In this document: piece by piece, positions 47,179-54,524 of the stretch | Numbering within the stretch: the first letter of the stretch is position 1 | Layout of the letters: each line of letters opens with the position of its first letter | Origin: Antrihabitans stalagmiti | GTDB taxonomy: Bacteria > Actinomycetota > Actinomycetes > Mycobacteriales > Mycobacteriaceae | DNA: 64,000 nt | Direction: 5' to 3' | NCBI RefSeq assembly: GCF_016482825.1 | Contig: NZ_JAEMNV010000013.1 | Span: 49,586-113,585, forward strand | Translations under genes and position numbers: made by a program | Notes under the pieces: generated by a model | What the model saw: the letters and a program-made list of their open reading frames with translations, nothing else | Told to the model about the DNA's origin: nothing | The model's database searches: none

Positions 47179-48459
47179 ATGACGCGACTTCTTCTGATCG
47201 AAGACAATTTGCCCGATCGAATTCGGTATCGACGGATGCTCAGCCTTGCCCCGGAGTCCTACGAACTCGTCGAAGTCGGGACAGCGACCGACGGTTTGGC
47301 TGCCCTCGACAGCTCGATCGACGGCGTTCTGCTCGATCACGACCTGCCCGACATCGCGGGTCTCGAGGTGCTGAAGATCATCCGCGATCGGTCCGATCCT
47401 CCCGTCGTCGTGATGCTCACCGGTGAGGAAGACGCGAACGTCTGCATCGAGGCGCTCAAAGGCGGCGCTGCCGACTATCTGATGAAGCGTCGGATCGACG
47501 AGGACATTTTGCATCGTTCGATCAGGGGAGCGATCGAGCGCGGCAGGCTGGAACGCGAAGTTCGCGATCAGCAGCGCCGACTTGCCCTGTTCTACCGCCT
47601 GGCAAGTCAGACCGACGACGCACTGTTCATCATCGACTCCGTCGAAGGGCGCGTCACCGAGTGCAATCACTCTGCCCGCGCATGGCTCGGCGTTTGGCCG
47701 TTCGTCGAAGGTACAGATCCCGCGATTCCCGCCGTCTTCCAGAGCTTCGATCAGTGGAAGGCGTTTCTCGACGAAGCTGCGACGCAGGGATCTGCGCGAT
47801 TCGAGTGGAACGTCAAATCCGCGGACGGCTCGAGTGCGGTCTGTGAAATCCTCGCGCGGTTGGTCAACGAACAGGGCGTGTCCTACGTGGTCGCCGTCGG
47901 TCGTGACATCACCTCGCGCGTCGAAACCGAACGCGACCTGATGGACCAGACGCAGCGCGACGGCTTGACAGGCATTCTCAACCGACGTGCTTTCGACGCC
48001 GCGCTTGTCGAACTCTGGGAATCATCGGCGCAGACGACCACTCCACTGGCGTTGCTGATGATGGACGTCGATCACTTCAAGGCCTACAACGACACACTCG
48101 GCCACCCTGCCGGTGACGAGTGTCTGCGCGCTGTTTCCGGCGCGATCGGACGCATGATCCGCTACCCGGGCCTGCGGGTATTCCGTTACGGCGGCGAAGA
48201 ATTCGTCGGTCTGCTACCGGTCACCGATGTCGGCGCGGCACGCAACGCGGCAGAGGATCTCAGGCGCACCGTCGAGGGCCTCGGCCTCGCTCATCCCGCA
48301 TCACCGACGAGCAACCGTGTCACCATCAGCACGGGCGTCGCGTCCCGAATCCCGAACCTGGACGACGATCCGGCAGACCTGCTCGCCGCAGCCGACGAGG
48401 CTCTGTACCGAGCCAAGTTCGAGGGCAGAAACAGAGTCGCTACAGCGCTGCCGTTCTGA
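47179..48459 (+). CDS. response regulator with PAS and GGDEF domains (diguanylate cyclase)
   Basis: A 426-residue protein. REC (1-120) with phosphoacceptor Asp in VLLDHDLPDIAG and Lys in DYLMKRRID; a PAS-like middle domain (RLASQTDDALFIIDSVEG, YVVAVGRDITSRVETERDL); then a GGDEF domain with metal sites in MMDVDHFKAYNDTLGHPAG and the active loop RYGGEEFVG. The motif GGEEF is intact, so it should make c-di-GMP. The inhibitory I-site RxxD expected five residues before the active loop is absent (RYPG). ATG 47,179. It is divergent from the hybrid kinase and shares its promoter region. Confidence 0.94.
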   Translation: MTRLLLIEDNLPDRIRYRRMLSLAPESYELVEVGTATDGLAALDSSIDGVLLDHDLPDIAGLEVLKIIRDRSDPPVVVMLTGEEDANVCIEALKGGAADYLMKRRIDEDILHRSIRGAIERGRLEREVRDQQRRLALFYRLASQTDDALFIIDSVEGRVTECNHSARAWLGVWPFVEGTDPAIPAVFQSFDQWKAFLDEAATQGSARFEWNVKSADGSSAVCEILARLVNEQGVSYVVAVGRDITSRVETERDLMDQTQRDGLTGILNRRAFDAALVELWESSAQTTTPLALLMMDVDHFKAYNDTLGHPAGDECLRAVSGAIGRMIRYPGLRVFRYGGEEFVGLLPVTDVGAARNAAEDLRRTVEGLGLAHPASPTSNRVTISTGVASRIPNLDDDPADLLAAADEALYRAKFEGRNRVATALPF

Positions 48460-48461
48460 AC

Positions 48462-48532
48462 GGCGGCTCCGCCGCTCGTGCGTCTTTTCGGCGCGCCCGA
48501 CCACCGAAAGGACTCACGAGCCGCTTGCGGCT
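48462..48532. repeat. palindromic 3'-end repeat, copy D (bidirectional terminator)
   Basis: Arms GCTCGTGCGTCTTTTCGG (48,474-48,491) and CCGAAAGGACTCACGAGC (48,504-48,521) with outer GCGGC elements. It sits between the stop of the GGDEF gene and that of the convergent enoyl-CoA hydratase gene, whose TGA (48,514-48,516) lies in the CTCACGAG core. Confidence 0.85.
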
Positions 48533-49245
48533 TTCCCTACATTCGAATCGCCCAGCTTGTCTTCGACTCCGCGAACGGGCTCGCGCAACCCGGTCAGCGC
48601 CTGGTGGTAGAGACCTTCCTTGATCTCGGCCAGGATGTGCCCGCGAGTGTGTGCCAGGGAAGCGGCGTGCCGGATTGCATTGGGCAGTAACTCGGCTTCG
48701 CCCGCTACCTCGTTGACCAAGCCGATGGCGAGTGCGTCGACGCCGCCGTACCGACGTCCGGTCGTCAAGGCGTCGTGTGCTGCTCGTTCTGGCAGTCGCG
48801 CCGAGGTGAGGGCGATGGTGCCCGGCGAGTACGAAACTCCCAGCGTGATTCCGGGGAAACACAGAAAGCCGCGGTCGTCGCGCATCGTCACATAGTCGTG
48901 GGTGATTGCCAGGAACGCGCCCGCACCGAACGTGTGCCCCTGCAATGCCGCAACGGTCGGCACCGGGAAGGTGAGCAGACGCGCAAGCAGCAACTGGATG
49001 TCGGACAGGTACTCGTCGATCCTGCCGGGGTTCTCCGCGCCCCACGCGACGTCCGCCCCCGTCGAGTAGTACTTTCCGGTTGCCGTCGTCACCAACGCGG
49101 TCGGCCCGTCGAAGGCTTCGACCTCGTCGAGGAGTGCGTGGACCTGCTTTATCCAGTCGGGATGGAAGCGGTTCTCGGTATCGCCTCCCGACTCGTCACC
49201 CAGGTACATTACGAAGACGGAATCAGTTCGCTCCAAATACGGCAC
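48514..49245 (-). CDS. enoyl-CoA hydratase/isomerase family protein
   Basis: A roughly 243-residue crotonase-superfamily protein. The oxyanion-hole segments are TTATGKYYSTGADVAW and VAALQGHTFGAGAFLAITHD; the usual catalytic acid region reads FLCFPGITLGVSYSPG, lacking the canonical Glu pair of hydratases, so an isomerase-like or other reaction is likely. Start uncertain: GTG 49,245 or ATG 49,290. The C-terminal residues AASGS and the stop are encoded in the palindromic repeat copy D. Divergent from the CMAS gene. Confidence 0.82.
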   Translation of the reverse strand: MPYLERTDSVFVMYLGDESGGDTENRFHPDWIKQVHALLDEVEAFDGPTALVTTATGKYYSTGADVAWGAENPGRIDEYLSDIQLLLARLLTFPVPTVAALQGHTFGAGAFLAITHDYVTMRDDRGFLCFPGITLGVSYSPGTIALTSARLPERAAHDALTTGRRYGGVDALAIGLVNEVAGEAELLPNAIRHAASLAHTRGHILAEIKEGLYHQALTGLREPVRGVEDKLGDSNVGKAASGS

Positions 49246-49392
49246 GGGGGCGACCGTACCCGTCCTTGGATCGTTGCGGAGTCGATGCATTGGCTTCGAT
49301 CGAAAGTCCATCCGTAGCCCTGGCTGCTACGAACCTCTTACGGGTCGAGATCATCCGCCCACGTCTTTCCTGCCACGCGTGCAGGATCCATC

Positions 49393-49407
49393 ACGCAACA
49401 GTTGCGT
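49393..49407. promoter_or_regulatory. 15-base inverted repeat upstream of the CMAS gene
   Basis: ACGCAAC-A-GTTGCGT is a perfect odd palindrome; a further half site GTTGCGA follows at 49,410. It ends 28 bases before the ATG at 49,436. A plausible operator for lipid-dependent control. Confidence 0.5.
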
Positions 49408-49435
49408 CCGTTGCGAACTCGCAGAAGGATCCACG

Positions 49436-50293
49436 ATGGCGAATCTGAAGCCGTTCTTCGAAGACGTACAGGCCCACTACGACCTTTCCGATGACTTCTT
49501 CGCACTCTTCCTCGATCCTTCCCGGACCTACAGCTGCGCGTATTTCGAACGCGACGACATGACGCTGGAAGAGGCGCAGCTCGCGAAAATCGATCTGGCC
49601 CTTGGTAAATGCGACCTGAAACCGGGTATGACGCTGCTCGACATCGGCTGCGGCTGGGGCGCGACGATGAAGCGCGCGGTCGAGAAATACGACGTCAACG
49701 TCATCGGACTTACGCTGAGCAACAACCAGCACGACTACGTGACGGACCTGCTGTCGACCGTCGGTGGATCGCGGACGAAGGAAGTTCGGCTGCAGGGCTG
49801 GGAAGATTTCGATGAGCCGGTCGACCGAATCGTCAGCATCGGCGCATTCGAACACTTCCGGCGAGTGCGGTACGACGAATTCTTTTCGCGCTGTCGGCGG
49901 CTGTTGCCTGCGGACGGTCGGATGCTGCTCCACACGATCGTCGGCTACGGATTCGAGCTACGGAAGATGGGCATTCCCGTCACCGTCGACGACATTCGGT
50001 TCGCCCGATTCATCCTCACCGAAATCTTTCCCGGCGGACAGTTGCCGTTACCGCATTGGGTACCTGAGCATTCCGCGACGGCCGGCTTCTCGGTCGAGCG
50101 CATCCAGCCGCTGCAATTGCACTATGCACGGACCCTCGACCTCTGGGCGGAGGCTCTGTCCGCCCAGCGCGACGAGGCAATCAGCATCGCGTCCGAAGAG
50201 GTCTACGACCGCTACATGAAGTACCTGACCGGATCGTCGAGCCGCTTCCGCATCGGCCACATCAACGTTATGCAATTCACCCTCGTCAAGTAA
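49436..50293 (+). CDS. cyclopropane/mycolic acid methyltransferase (CMAS family)
   Basis: A 285-residue SAM-dependent methyltransferase acting on fatty-acyl or mycolate double bonds. Hallmarks: PFFEDVQAHYDLSDDFFALF, TYSCAYFERDDMTLEEAQLA, LLDIGCGWGATMKRAVEKYD (SAM site) and SIGAFEHFRRVRYDEFF with the active-site Glu, ending FRIGHINVMQFTL. Could introduce cyclopropane rings or methyl branches; the exact modification cannot be decided. ATG 49,436 has AGAAGGA six bases upstream. A CrtI-like oxidoreductase follows 76 bases later in the same direction. Confidence 0.93.
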   Translation: MANLKPFFEDVQAHYDLSDDFFALFLDPSRTYSCAYFERDDMTLEEAQLAKIDLALGKCDLKPGMTLLDIGCGWGATMKRAVEKYDVNVIGLTLSNNQHDYVTDLLSTVGGSRTKEVRLQGWEDFDEPVDRIVSIGAFEHFRRVRYDEFFSRCRRLLPADGRMLLHTIVGYGFELRKMGIPVTVDDIRFARFILTEIFPGGQLPLPHWVPEHSATAGFSVERIQPLQLHYARTLDLWAEALSAQRDEAISIASEEVYDRYMKYLTGSSSRFRIGHINVMQFTLVK

Positions 50294-50369
50294 CACCTGT
50301 AGCTTCGGTGTCGGTACCGAAAACGTCCCGAACCGAGGAGCCGACGATGTCCGAGTTCGCAGTGGCGCG

Positions 50370-51791
50370 ATGACTACGGCGGTCATCGTCGGCAGCGGAC
50401 CGAACGGCCTCGCTGCCGCAATTCACCTCGCCCGCAACGGCATCGAGGTGCAGGTCCTCGAGGCTGCTGACACCATCGGCGGCGGACTCCGATCCAGCGA
50501 GCTGACCGCACCTGGACTGATACACGACCACTGCTCGGCGATTCACCCGATGGGCGTCGCGTCGCCGTTCTTCGCCTCGATCGACATCGAAGGTTTCGGT
50601 CTGGAATGGCTGTGGCCCGACATCGACTGCGCGCATCCGCTCGACAGCGGTTCCGCGGCACTGCTGCATCGTTCGATCGACGAGACGGCGTCCGGTCTCG
50701 GCGACGACGGTCGCCGGTGGCTCGGTCTGTTGCGCGGCATGGTCGACGGCTACGAAGGACTGTCGTCGGACTTGATGCAACCCATCGTCCATGTGCCGAG
50801 GCATCCGCTGAAGTTGGCGTCGTTCGGTCCGCGCGCGTTGGCACCCGCCACCGTTGCCGCGAAACTGTTCCGGACGGAAAAGGGTCGGGCGCTGTTCGGC
50901 GGCCTTGCGGCCCATGTCTATTCACGCCTGGATCGACCCGCGTCCGCTGCGGTCGGACTGATGATCGCAGCGTCAGGACATCGACACGGGTGGGCCGTTG
51001 CCAAAGGTGGATCCCAATCGATCGCGGATGCGCTCGTCGCCGTCCTGTCCTCGCACGGCGGCACAGTAGAAACCGGCGTTCGTGTGCGGAGTGCCGCGGA
51101 CATCCCCGACGCCGACATCGTCGTACTCGATGTGTCGCCCGACGCCGTGCTCGATATCTACGGCGAGCGGGTGCCACGGCGAATCGCCCGCGCGTACCGC
51201 AAGTTTCGCCGTGGACCAGCCGCGTACAAGGTCGATTTCGCCATCGACGGCGCCGTGCCGTGGCTCGATCCCGAATGCGGTCGGGCAGGGACCGTGCACC
51301 TCGGCGGCTCGTTCGCCGAGATCGCAGCGGCAGAAAAGGACGTCACCCTCGGCCGAATGCCGGAGCGGCCGTTCGTTCTCGTCGGTCAGCAGTACGCGGC
51401 CGACCCGTCCAGGTCCGCAGGCGGGCTGAACCCGCTGTACTCGTATGCACATGTGCCGCAGGGCTTTTCCGGCGATGCCACAGAGGCTGTCATCGCGCAG
51501 TTCGAACGTTTCGCACCTGGCTTTCGGGAGCGGATAGTCGTATCGGTCAGCATCGGACCCGCGCAGTTGGCCGCAGCCAATCCGAACAACGTCGGCGGCG
51601 ACATCATCGGTGGGGCGAACGCGGGATTGCAGGTTGTCCTACGCCCGCGAATCGCGGTCGACCCATACAGCGTCGGCATTCCTGGGGTGTTCATGTGCTC
51701 GTCGTCGACTCCCCCAGGGGCAGGCGTGCACGGGATGCCCGGCTACAACGCTGCGGAGTCTGCGCTGCGGCAATTGCGTAAGCGCAAATAG
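50370..51791 (+). CDS. FAD-dependent oxidoreductase, phytoene-desaturase (CrtI)-like
   Basis: A 473-residue flavoprotein. N-terminal dinucleotide site VIVGSGPNGLAAAIHLARNG, then EAADTIGGGLRSSEL and HDHCSAIHPMGVASPFF; C-terminal CSSSTPPGAGVHGMPGYNAA is the second FAD-binding segment of CrtI-like desaturases and retinol saturases. No other carotenoid gene is visible, so it is more likely a lipid or isoprenoid desaturase or isomerase than a classical phytoene desaturase. It follows the CMAS gene, suggesting joint action on a lipid. The TAG stop lies inside the following hairpin. Confidence 0.87.
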   Translation: MTTAVIVGSGPNGLAAAIHLARNGIEVQVLEAADTIGGGLRSSELTAPGLIHDHCSAIHPMGVASPFFASIDIEGFGLEWLWPDIDCAHPLDSGSAALLHRSIDETASGLGDDGRRWLGLLRGMVDGYEGLSSDLMQPIVHVPRHPLKLASFGPRALAPATVAAKLFRTEKGRALFGGLAAHVYSRLDRPASAAVGLMIAASGHRHGWAVAKGGSQSIADALVAVLSSHGGTVETGVRVRSAADIPDADIVVLDVSPDAVLDIYGERVPRRIARAYRKFRRGPAAYKVDFAIDGAVPWLDPECGRAGTVHLGGSFAEIAAAEKDVTLGRMPERPFVLVGQQYAADPSRSAGGLNPLYSYAHVPQGFSGDATEAVIAQFERFAPGFRERIVVSVSIGPAQLAAANPNNVGGDIIGGANAGLQVVLRPRIAVDPYSVGIPGVFMCSSSTPPGAGVHGMPGYNAAESALRQLRKRK

Positions 51792-51834
51792 TGTTGGTTC
51801 ACTCCCGGATTCCGAGAGGAAACCAACACTATTT
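51786..51834. terminator. bidirectional hairpin terminator
   Basis: Perfect 14-base arms AAATAGTGTTGGTT and AACCAACACTATTT, which include the stop codon of the CrtI-like gene and end with ATTT. It closes that gene and the convergent small lipoprotein gene. Confidence 0.9.
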
Positions 51835-51842
51835 CTCAGGGG

Positions 51843-52253
51843 CTAGCCGTTCCCGGGGTCGATGTCCGGCGGGATGATGTCCGGATCGTGGGTCGGCGGG
51901 TCGATGTCCGGCGGAATGATGTCCGGATCGTGGGTCGGCGGGTCGATGTCCGACGGAATGATGTCCGGATCGTGAGTCGGCGGCAGTAGACCCGTCGCAT
52001 GAGTCGTTGGCTGCAAAGGCGGCGGAACAACAGTTTTGGGGACCACCGTGAGCGGTGGCGGCACGATTGTCTTCGTAGGTGGCGGCGGGGCAACCGTCCT
52101 GGTAACCGCAGGCGTCGTCGTCGCAGCAGCTGTGGTCGCTGACGGGGTCGTCGAACTCGACGTCGTCTCGTCGCTCGACGAGTTGTCCGAGCACGCCGAC
52201 AACAGCAGCGCACCTCCGGTCAAAACTGCGGCAACGATCGCTCTCTTCTTCAC
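51843..52253 (-). CDS. small proline-rich lipoprotein with PPTHDPDIIP repeats
   Basis: A 136-residue lipoprotein. The signal peptide KKRAIVAAVLTGGALLLSAC carries the lipidated Cys at residue 21. A Ser/Thr/Ala-rich segment is followed by Val/Pro-rich TIVPPPLTVVPKTVVPPPL and then three tandem 14-residue repeats PPTHDPDIIPxDID before the terminal PGNG. No domain is recognised. Start is the GTG at 52,253, whose ribosome site is weak. Repetitive Pro-rich, acidic tail could span the cell wall or bind a divalent ion through the clustered His/Asp; this is a guess. Alternative frames across the same repeat are shadows. Confidence 0.75.
   Translation of the reverse strand: MKKRAIVAAVLTGGALLLSACSDNSSSDETTSSSTTPSATTAAATTTPAVTRTVAPPPPTKTIVPPPLTVVPKTVVPPPLQPTTHATGLLPPTHDPDIIPSDIDPPTHDPDIIPPDIDPPTHDPDIIPPDIDPGNG
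51859..51984. repeat. three tandem 42-base repeats inside the lipoprotein gene
   Basis: Units at 51,859, 51,901 and 51,943 are nearly identical (unit begins TCGATGTCCGGCGGGATGAT) and in frame, each encoding 14 residues. Low divergence points to recent expansion. Not a CRISPR array: no spacers. Confidence 0.9.
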
Positions 52254-52536
52254 AGGCAGCACGTCCCAACGGTTGCAAGCATCGAACCCGACCGGAGCTA
52301 GCATAAGCACGTATAGGCCCCTGAGCAGGGGAATCAGCGGAAAAGTAGGCAATAGGGACAGCGCCTGAAGTGACCTGAGTCACAGGCGCTCCGAATGCTC
52401 GACAACCTCACTCGTCTACTACGTTCACCGTTTACGATTCACGCCGATGTGTCAGGTACGGTTCCCGTTACCAACCGTCACAAACACGGAAAATCCTGCC
52501 GCGCCACGATGGTGGAGAACAACAGAAAGGTCGACA

Positions 52537-53382
52537 ATGACTGTCGCCCCCGCTGCGCTTCTGCGCTCGCCGTCCCTCGCGTACGACGTAACCGGGTCAG
52601 GACCGACACTTGTTCTCCTCCATGGATTGACCCATCGGCGGCACGCGTGGGATCCGATCGTCGACCTCCTGGCCGAGCATCGACGAGTCGTGACGGTCGA
52701 CCTGCCCGGTCACGGTGAGTCCCCGATGTCGGAGACGGACGGCAACCTGCTCGATGCCGCCATCGCCGAACTCGATCAGTTCCTCACCGATGTCACGCCC
52801 GCGGGCGAACTCCCCCATGTCGCCGGCAACTCGCTCGGCGGCTGGGCCGCACTCGAATTGGCCGCACGTGGTCGAGTCCGGTCGGCGACAGCGTTGTCGC
52901 CGGCCGGATTCGCCGTGAACAGCCTCGACCACCGTCGCTCGCTGGCAATCTTCACAAGCCTGCGTGCCAGCGCCAGACTGCTCGGACCCGAAGCCGCGTC
53001 ACGAGCGATGCAAATGAAGCCCTCGCGTTCGCTGATGCTGGGCGCGTTCTACGGCCGCCCCTGGCTCGCCGACGCCGACGCCGCTCAGATCGACGTCCGG
53101 TCGCTGCTCGAAAATCAGGTTCTCGACCGCGCGCCGGCCGAGGCACCGACCTTCAGCCCGGTCGTCGACGTGACCACACCCGTCACCGTCGCATGGGGCA
53201 GCCGCGACATGATTCTGCCGATCTACCAGGCCAAGCGAGTGCTGCGCACGTTCCCCAACGCCAAGCTGATCAAGTTGCGCGGACTCGGCCACGTTCCCAT
53301 GCAGGACGACCCGAAGCTCGTTGCCGAAGTGCTGCTGTCTGGTAGCGCAACCGTCGCACCTCGCGCCCGGCGCCGTAAGTAG
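52537..53382 (+). CDS. alpha/beta hydrolase
   Basis: A 281-residue alpha/beta-fold hydrolase. Oxyanion HGLTHRRHAWDPIVDLLAEH, VDLPGHGESP, nucleophile VAGNSLGGWAALELA (Ser in GNSLGG), acid in WGSRDMILPIYQAK and His in LRGLGHVPMQDDP. No signal peptide; likely cytosolic esterase or epoxide-type hydrolase. ATG 52,537 with AGAAAGG six bases upstream. The following gene starts 13 bases after its stop, so the pair is an operon. Confidence 0.88.
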   Translation: MTVAPAALLRSPSLAYDVTGSGPTLVLLHGLTHRRHAWDPIVDLLAEHRRVVTVDLPGHGESPMSETDGNLLDAAIAELDQFLTDVTPAGELPHVAGNSLGGWAALELAARGRVRSATALSPAGFAVNSLDHRRSLAIFTSLRASARLLGPEAASRAMQMKPSRSLMLGAFYGRPWLADADAAQIDVRSLLENQVLDRAPAEAPTFSPVVDVTTPVTVAWGSRDMILPIYQAKRVLRTFPNAKLIKLRGLGHVPMQDDPKLVAEVLLSGSATVAPRARRRK

Positions 53383-53395
53383 CTGGCTCGGGCCG

Positions 53396-54439
53396 ATGAG
53401 CACGCTGCTGGAAAACCTGGATTCCGCTGCGCGTAATGCGTGGGCGGTGACGTTCGGCGACGGTGTCGAGCCGTACCAACCGACCCCGTCGACCGTTGTG
53501 CACGCGGCACCGCACGAGACGCTGCGACGGTACGACCGAACGACTGCGGCGACCGGAAATCCGGTCCTTCTCGTCCCCCCGCTTGCCGTGGTGATCTCGT
53601 GCTACGACCTGCGACCCAGCCAGAGCGTTGTCGAGTTTCTGCTCGAGATCGGCAAGCAGCCCTACGTCGTCGACTACGGCGACATCACGTGGGCCGACAG
53701 AAACATGGGCCTCGAAGACTGGACACACAGGATCGTGCCGGACGCGGTGCGACGGGTGTCCGAAGCGCATGGCGGCGCTCCCGTCGATCTGATCGGCTGG
53801 TCCTTCGGCGGCATGTTCTCGGTTCTCACCGCCGCCGCGCACGCCGATCTGCCGATCGCTTCGGTCACCGCGGTCGGCGTTCCCTTCGATCAGACGAAGA
53901 ATCCCGGCACTGCACTCCCCCGGCTGGTCGGACCGATCACGGGTGGACGCGAAGTCGCATATTCGACGTGGTTGTTCGGCGGAATCCCGAAGCAGTTCGT
54001 ACGCGCCGGTTTTCGGATCCAGGCGCTCGAACGCGAAATCACCCGACCGCTCTTCATCGGCCGCAACATCCTCGACAGCGAGGCGCTTGCGCGGATGGAG
54101 TCGGTCGACAGATTTATGGCTCGGATGCCGGGCTATCCGGGTCGGTTCTACCGTCAGGTGTATCGCCGACTGATTCTGCGTAACGAATTGTTCACCGGCA
54201 CAGTGCATATCCGCTCCGACCTCGCAGTCGAGCTGGCCAAGCTGACCTGCCGGGTTCTGCTGATCGGCAGCAAATCCGACCTTCTCGCACCCGCCGCATC
54301 CGTGGAAGCGGGTGGGCAGGTGCTTACCGGTGCCAGTGAAGTTCGCTACGAACAGGTACGCGGCAGCCACCTGGGCATGCTCACCGCCCCGGAAGCCCGT
54401 GGGTCGGCCTGGAAATCGATTGCGGAGTTCCTCGGATAG
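53396..54439 (+). CDS. alpha/beta hydrolase related to PHA synthases
   Basis: A 347-residue protein similar to the PhaC-like alpha/beta hydrolases of mycolata: VLLVPPLAVVISCYDLRPSQ, VVEFLLEIGKQPYVVDYGD (both typical of polyester synthases), nucleophile box IGWSFGGMFSVLTA, acid in GSKSDLLAP and His in RGSHLGML. Polyester synthases use Cys in this box; here it is Ser, so it is more probably an acyl-transferase or hydrolase of lipids. ATG 53,396, 13 bases after the preceding gene. Followed by a hairpin shared with the GNAT gene. Confidence 0.83.
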   Translation: MSTLLENLDSAARNAWAVTFGDGVEPYQPTPSTVVHAAPHETLRRYDRTTAATGNPVLLVPPLAVVISCYDLRPSQSVVEFLLEIGKQPYVVDYGDITWADRNMGLEDWTHRIVPDAVRRVSEAHGGAPVDLIGWSFGGMFSVLTAAAHADLPIASVTAVGVPFDQTKNPGTALPRLVGPITGGREVAYSTWLFGGIPKQFVRAGFRIQALEREITRPLFIGRNILDSEALARMESVDRFMARMPGYPGRFYRQVYRRLILRNELFTGTVHIRSDLAVELAKLTCRVLLIGSKSDLLAPAASVEAGGQVLTGASEVRYEQVRGSHLGMLTAPEARGSAWKSIAEFLG

Positions 54440-54449
54440 CACGACAAGT

Positions 54450-54523
54450 GCTGCTGATGCTCCACTGGTCGCGCCTGCGCGCGGAAACCCGCTGATACTC
54501 CCAAATAGTGGAGTGCCAGCAGC
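54450..54523. terminator. inverted repeat between convergent genes
   Basis: Seventeen-base arms GCTGCTGATGCTCCACT and AGTGGAGTGCCAGCAGC match at 15 positions, separated by 40 bases. It starts 11 bases after the PHA-synthase-like stop and ends just before the GNAT stop. Probably a bidirectional terminator. Confidence 0.6.
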
Positions 54524-54524
54524 G

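Noticed and set aside
51859..51984. Possible CRISPR array from the regular 42-base units
   Set aside because: The units are contiguous without spacers and code for protein repeats; no cas genes nearby.
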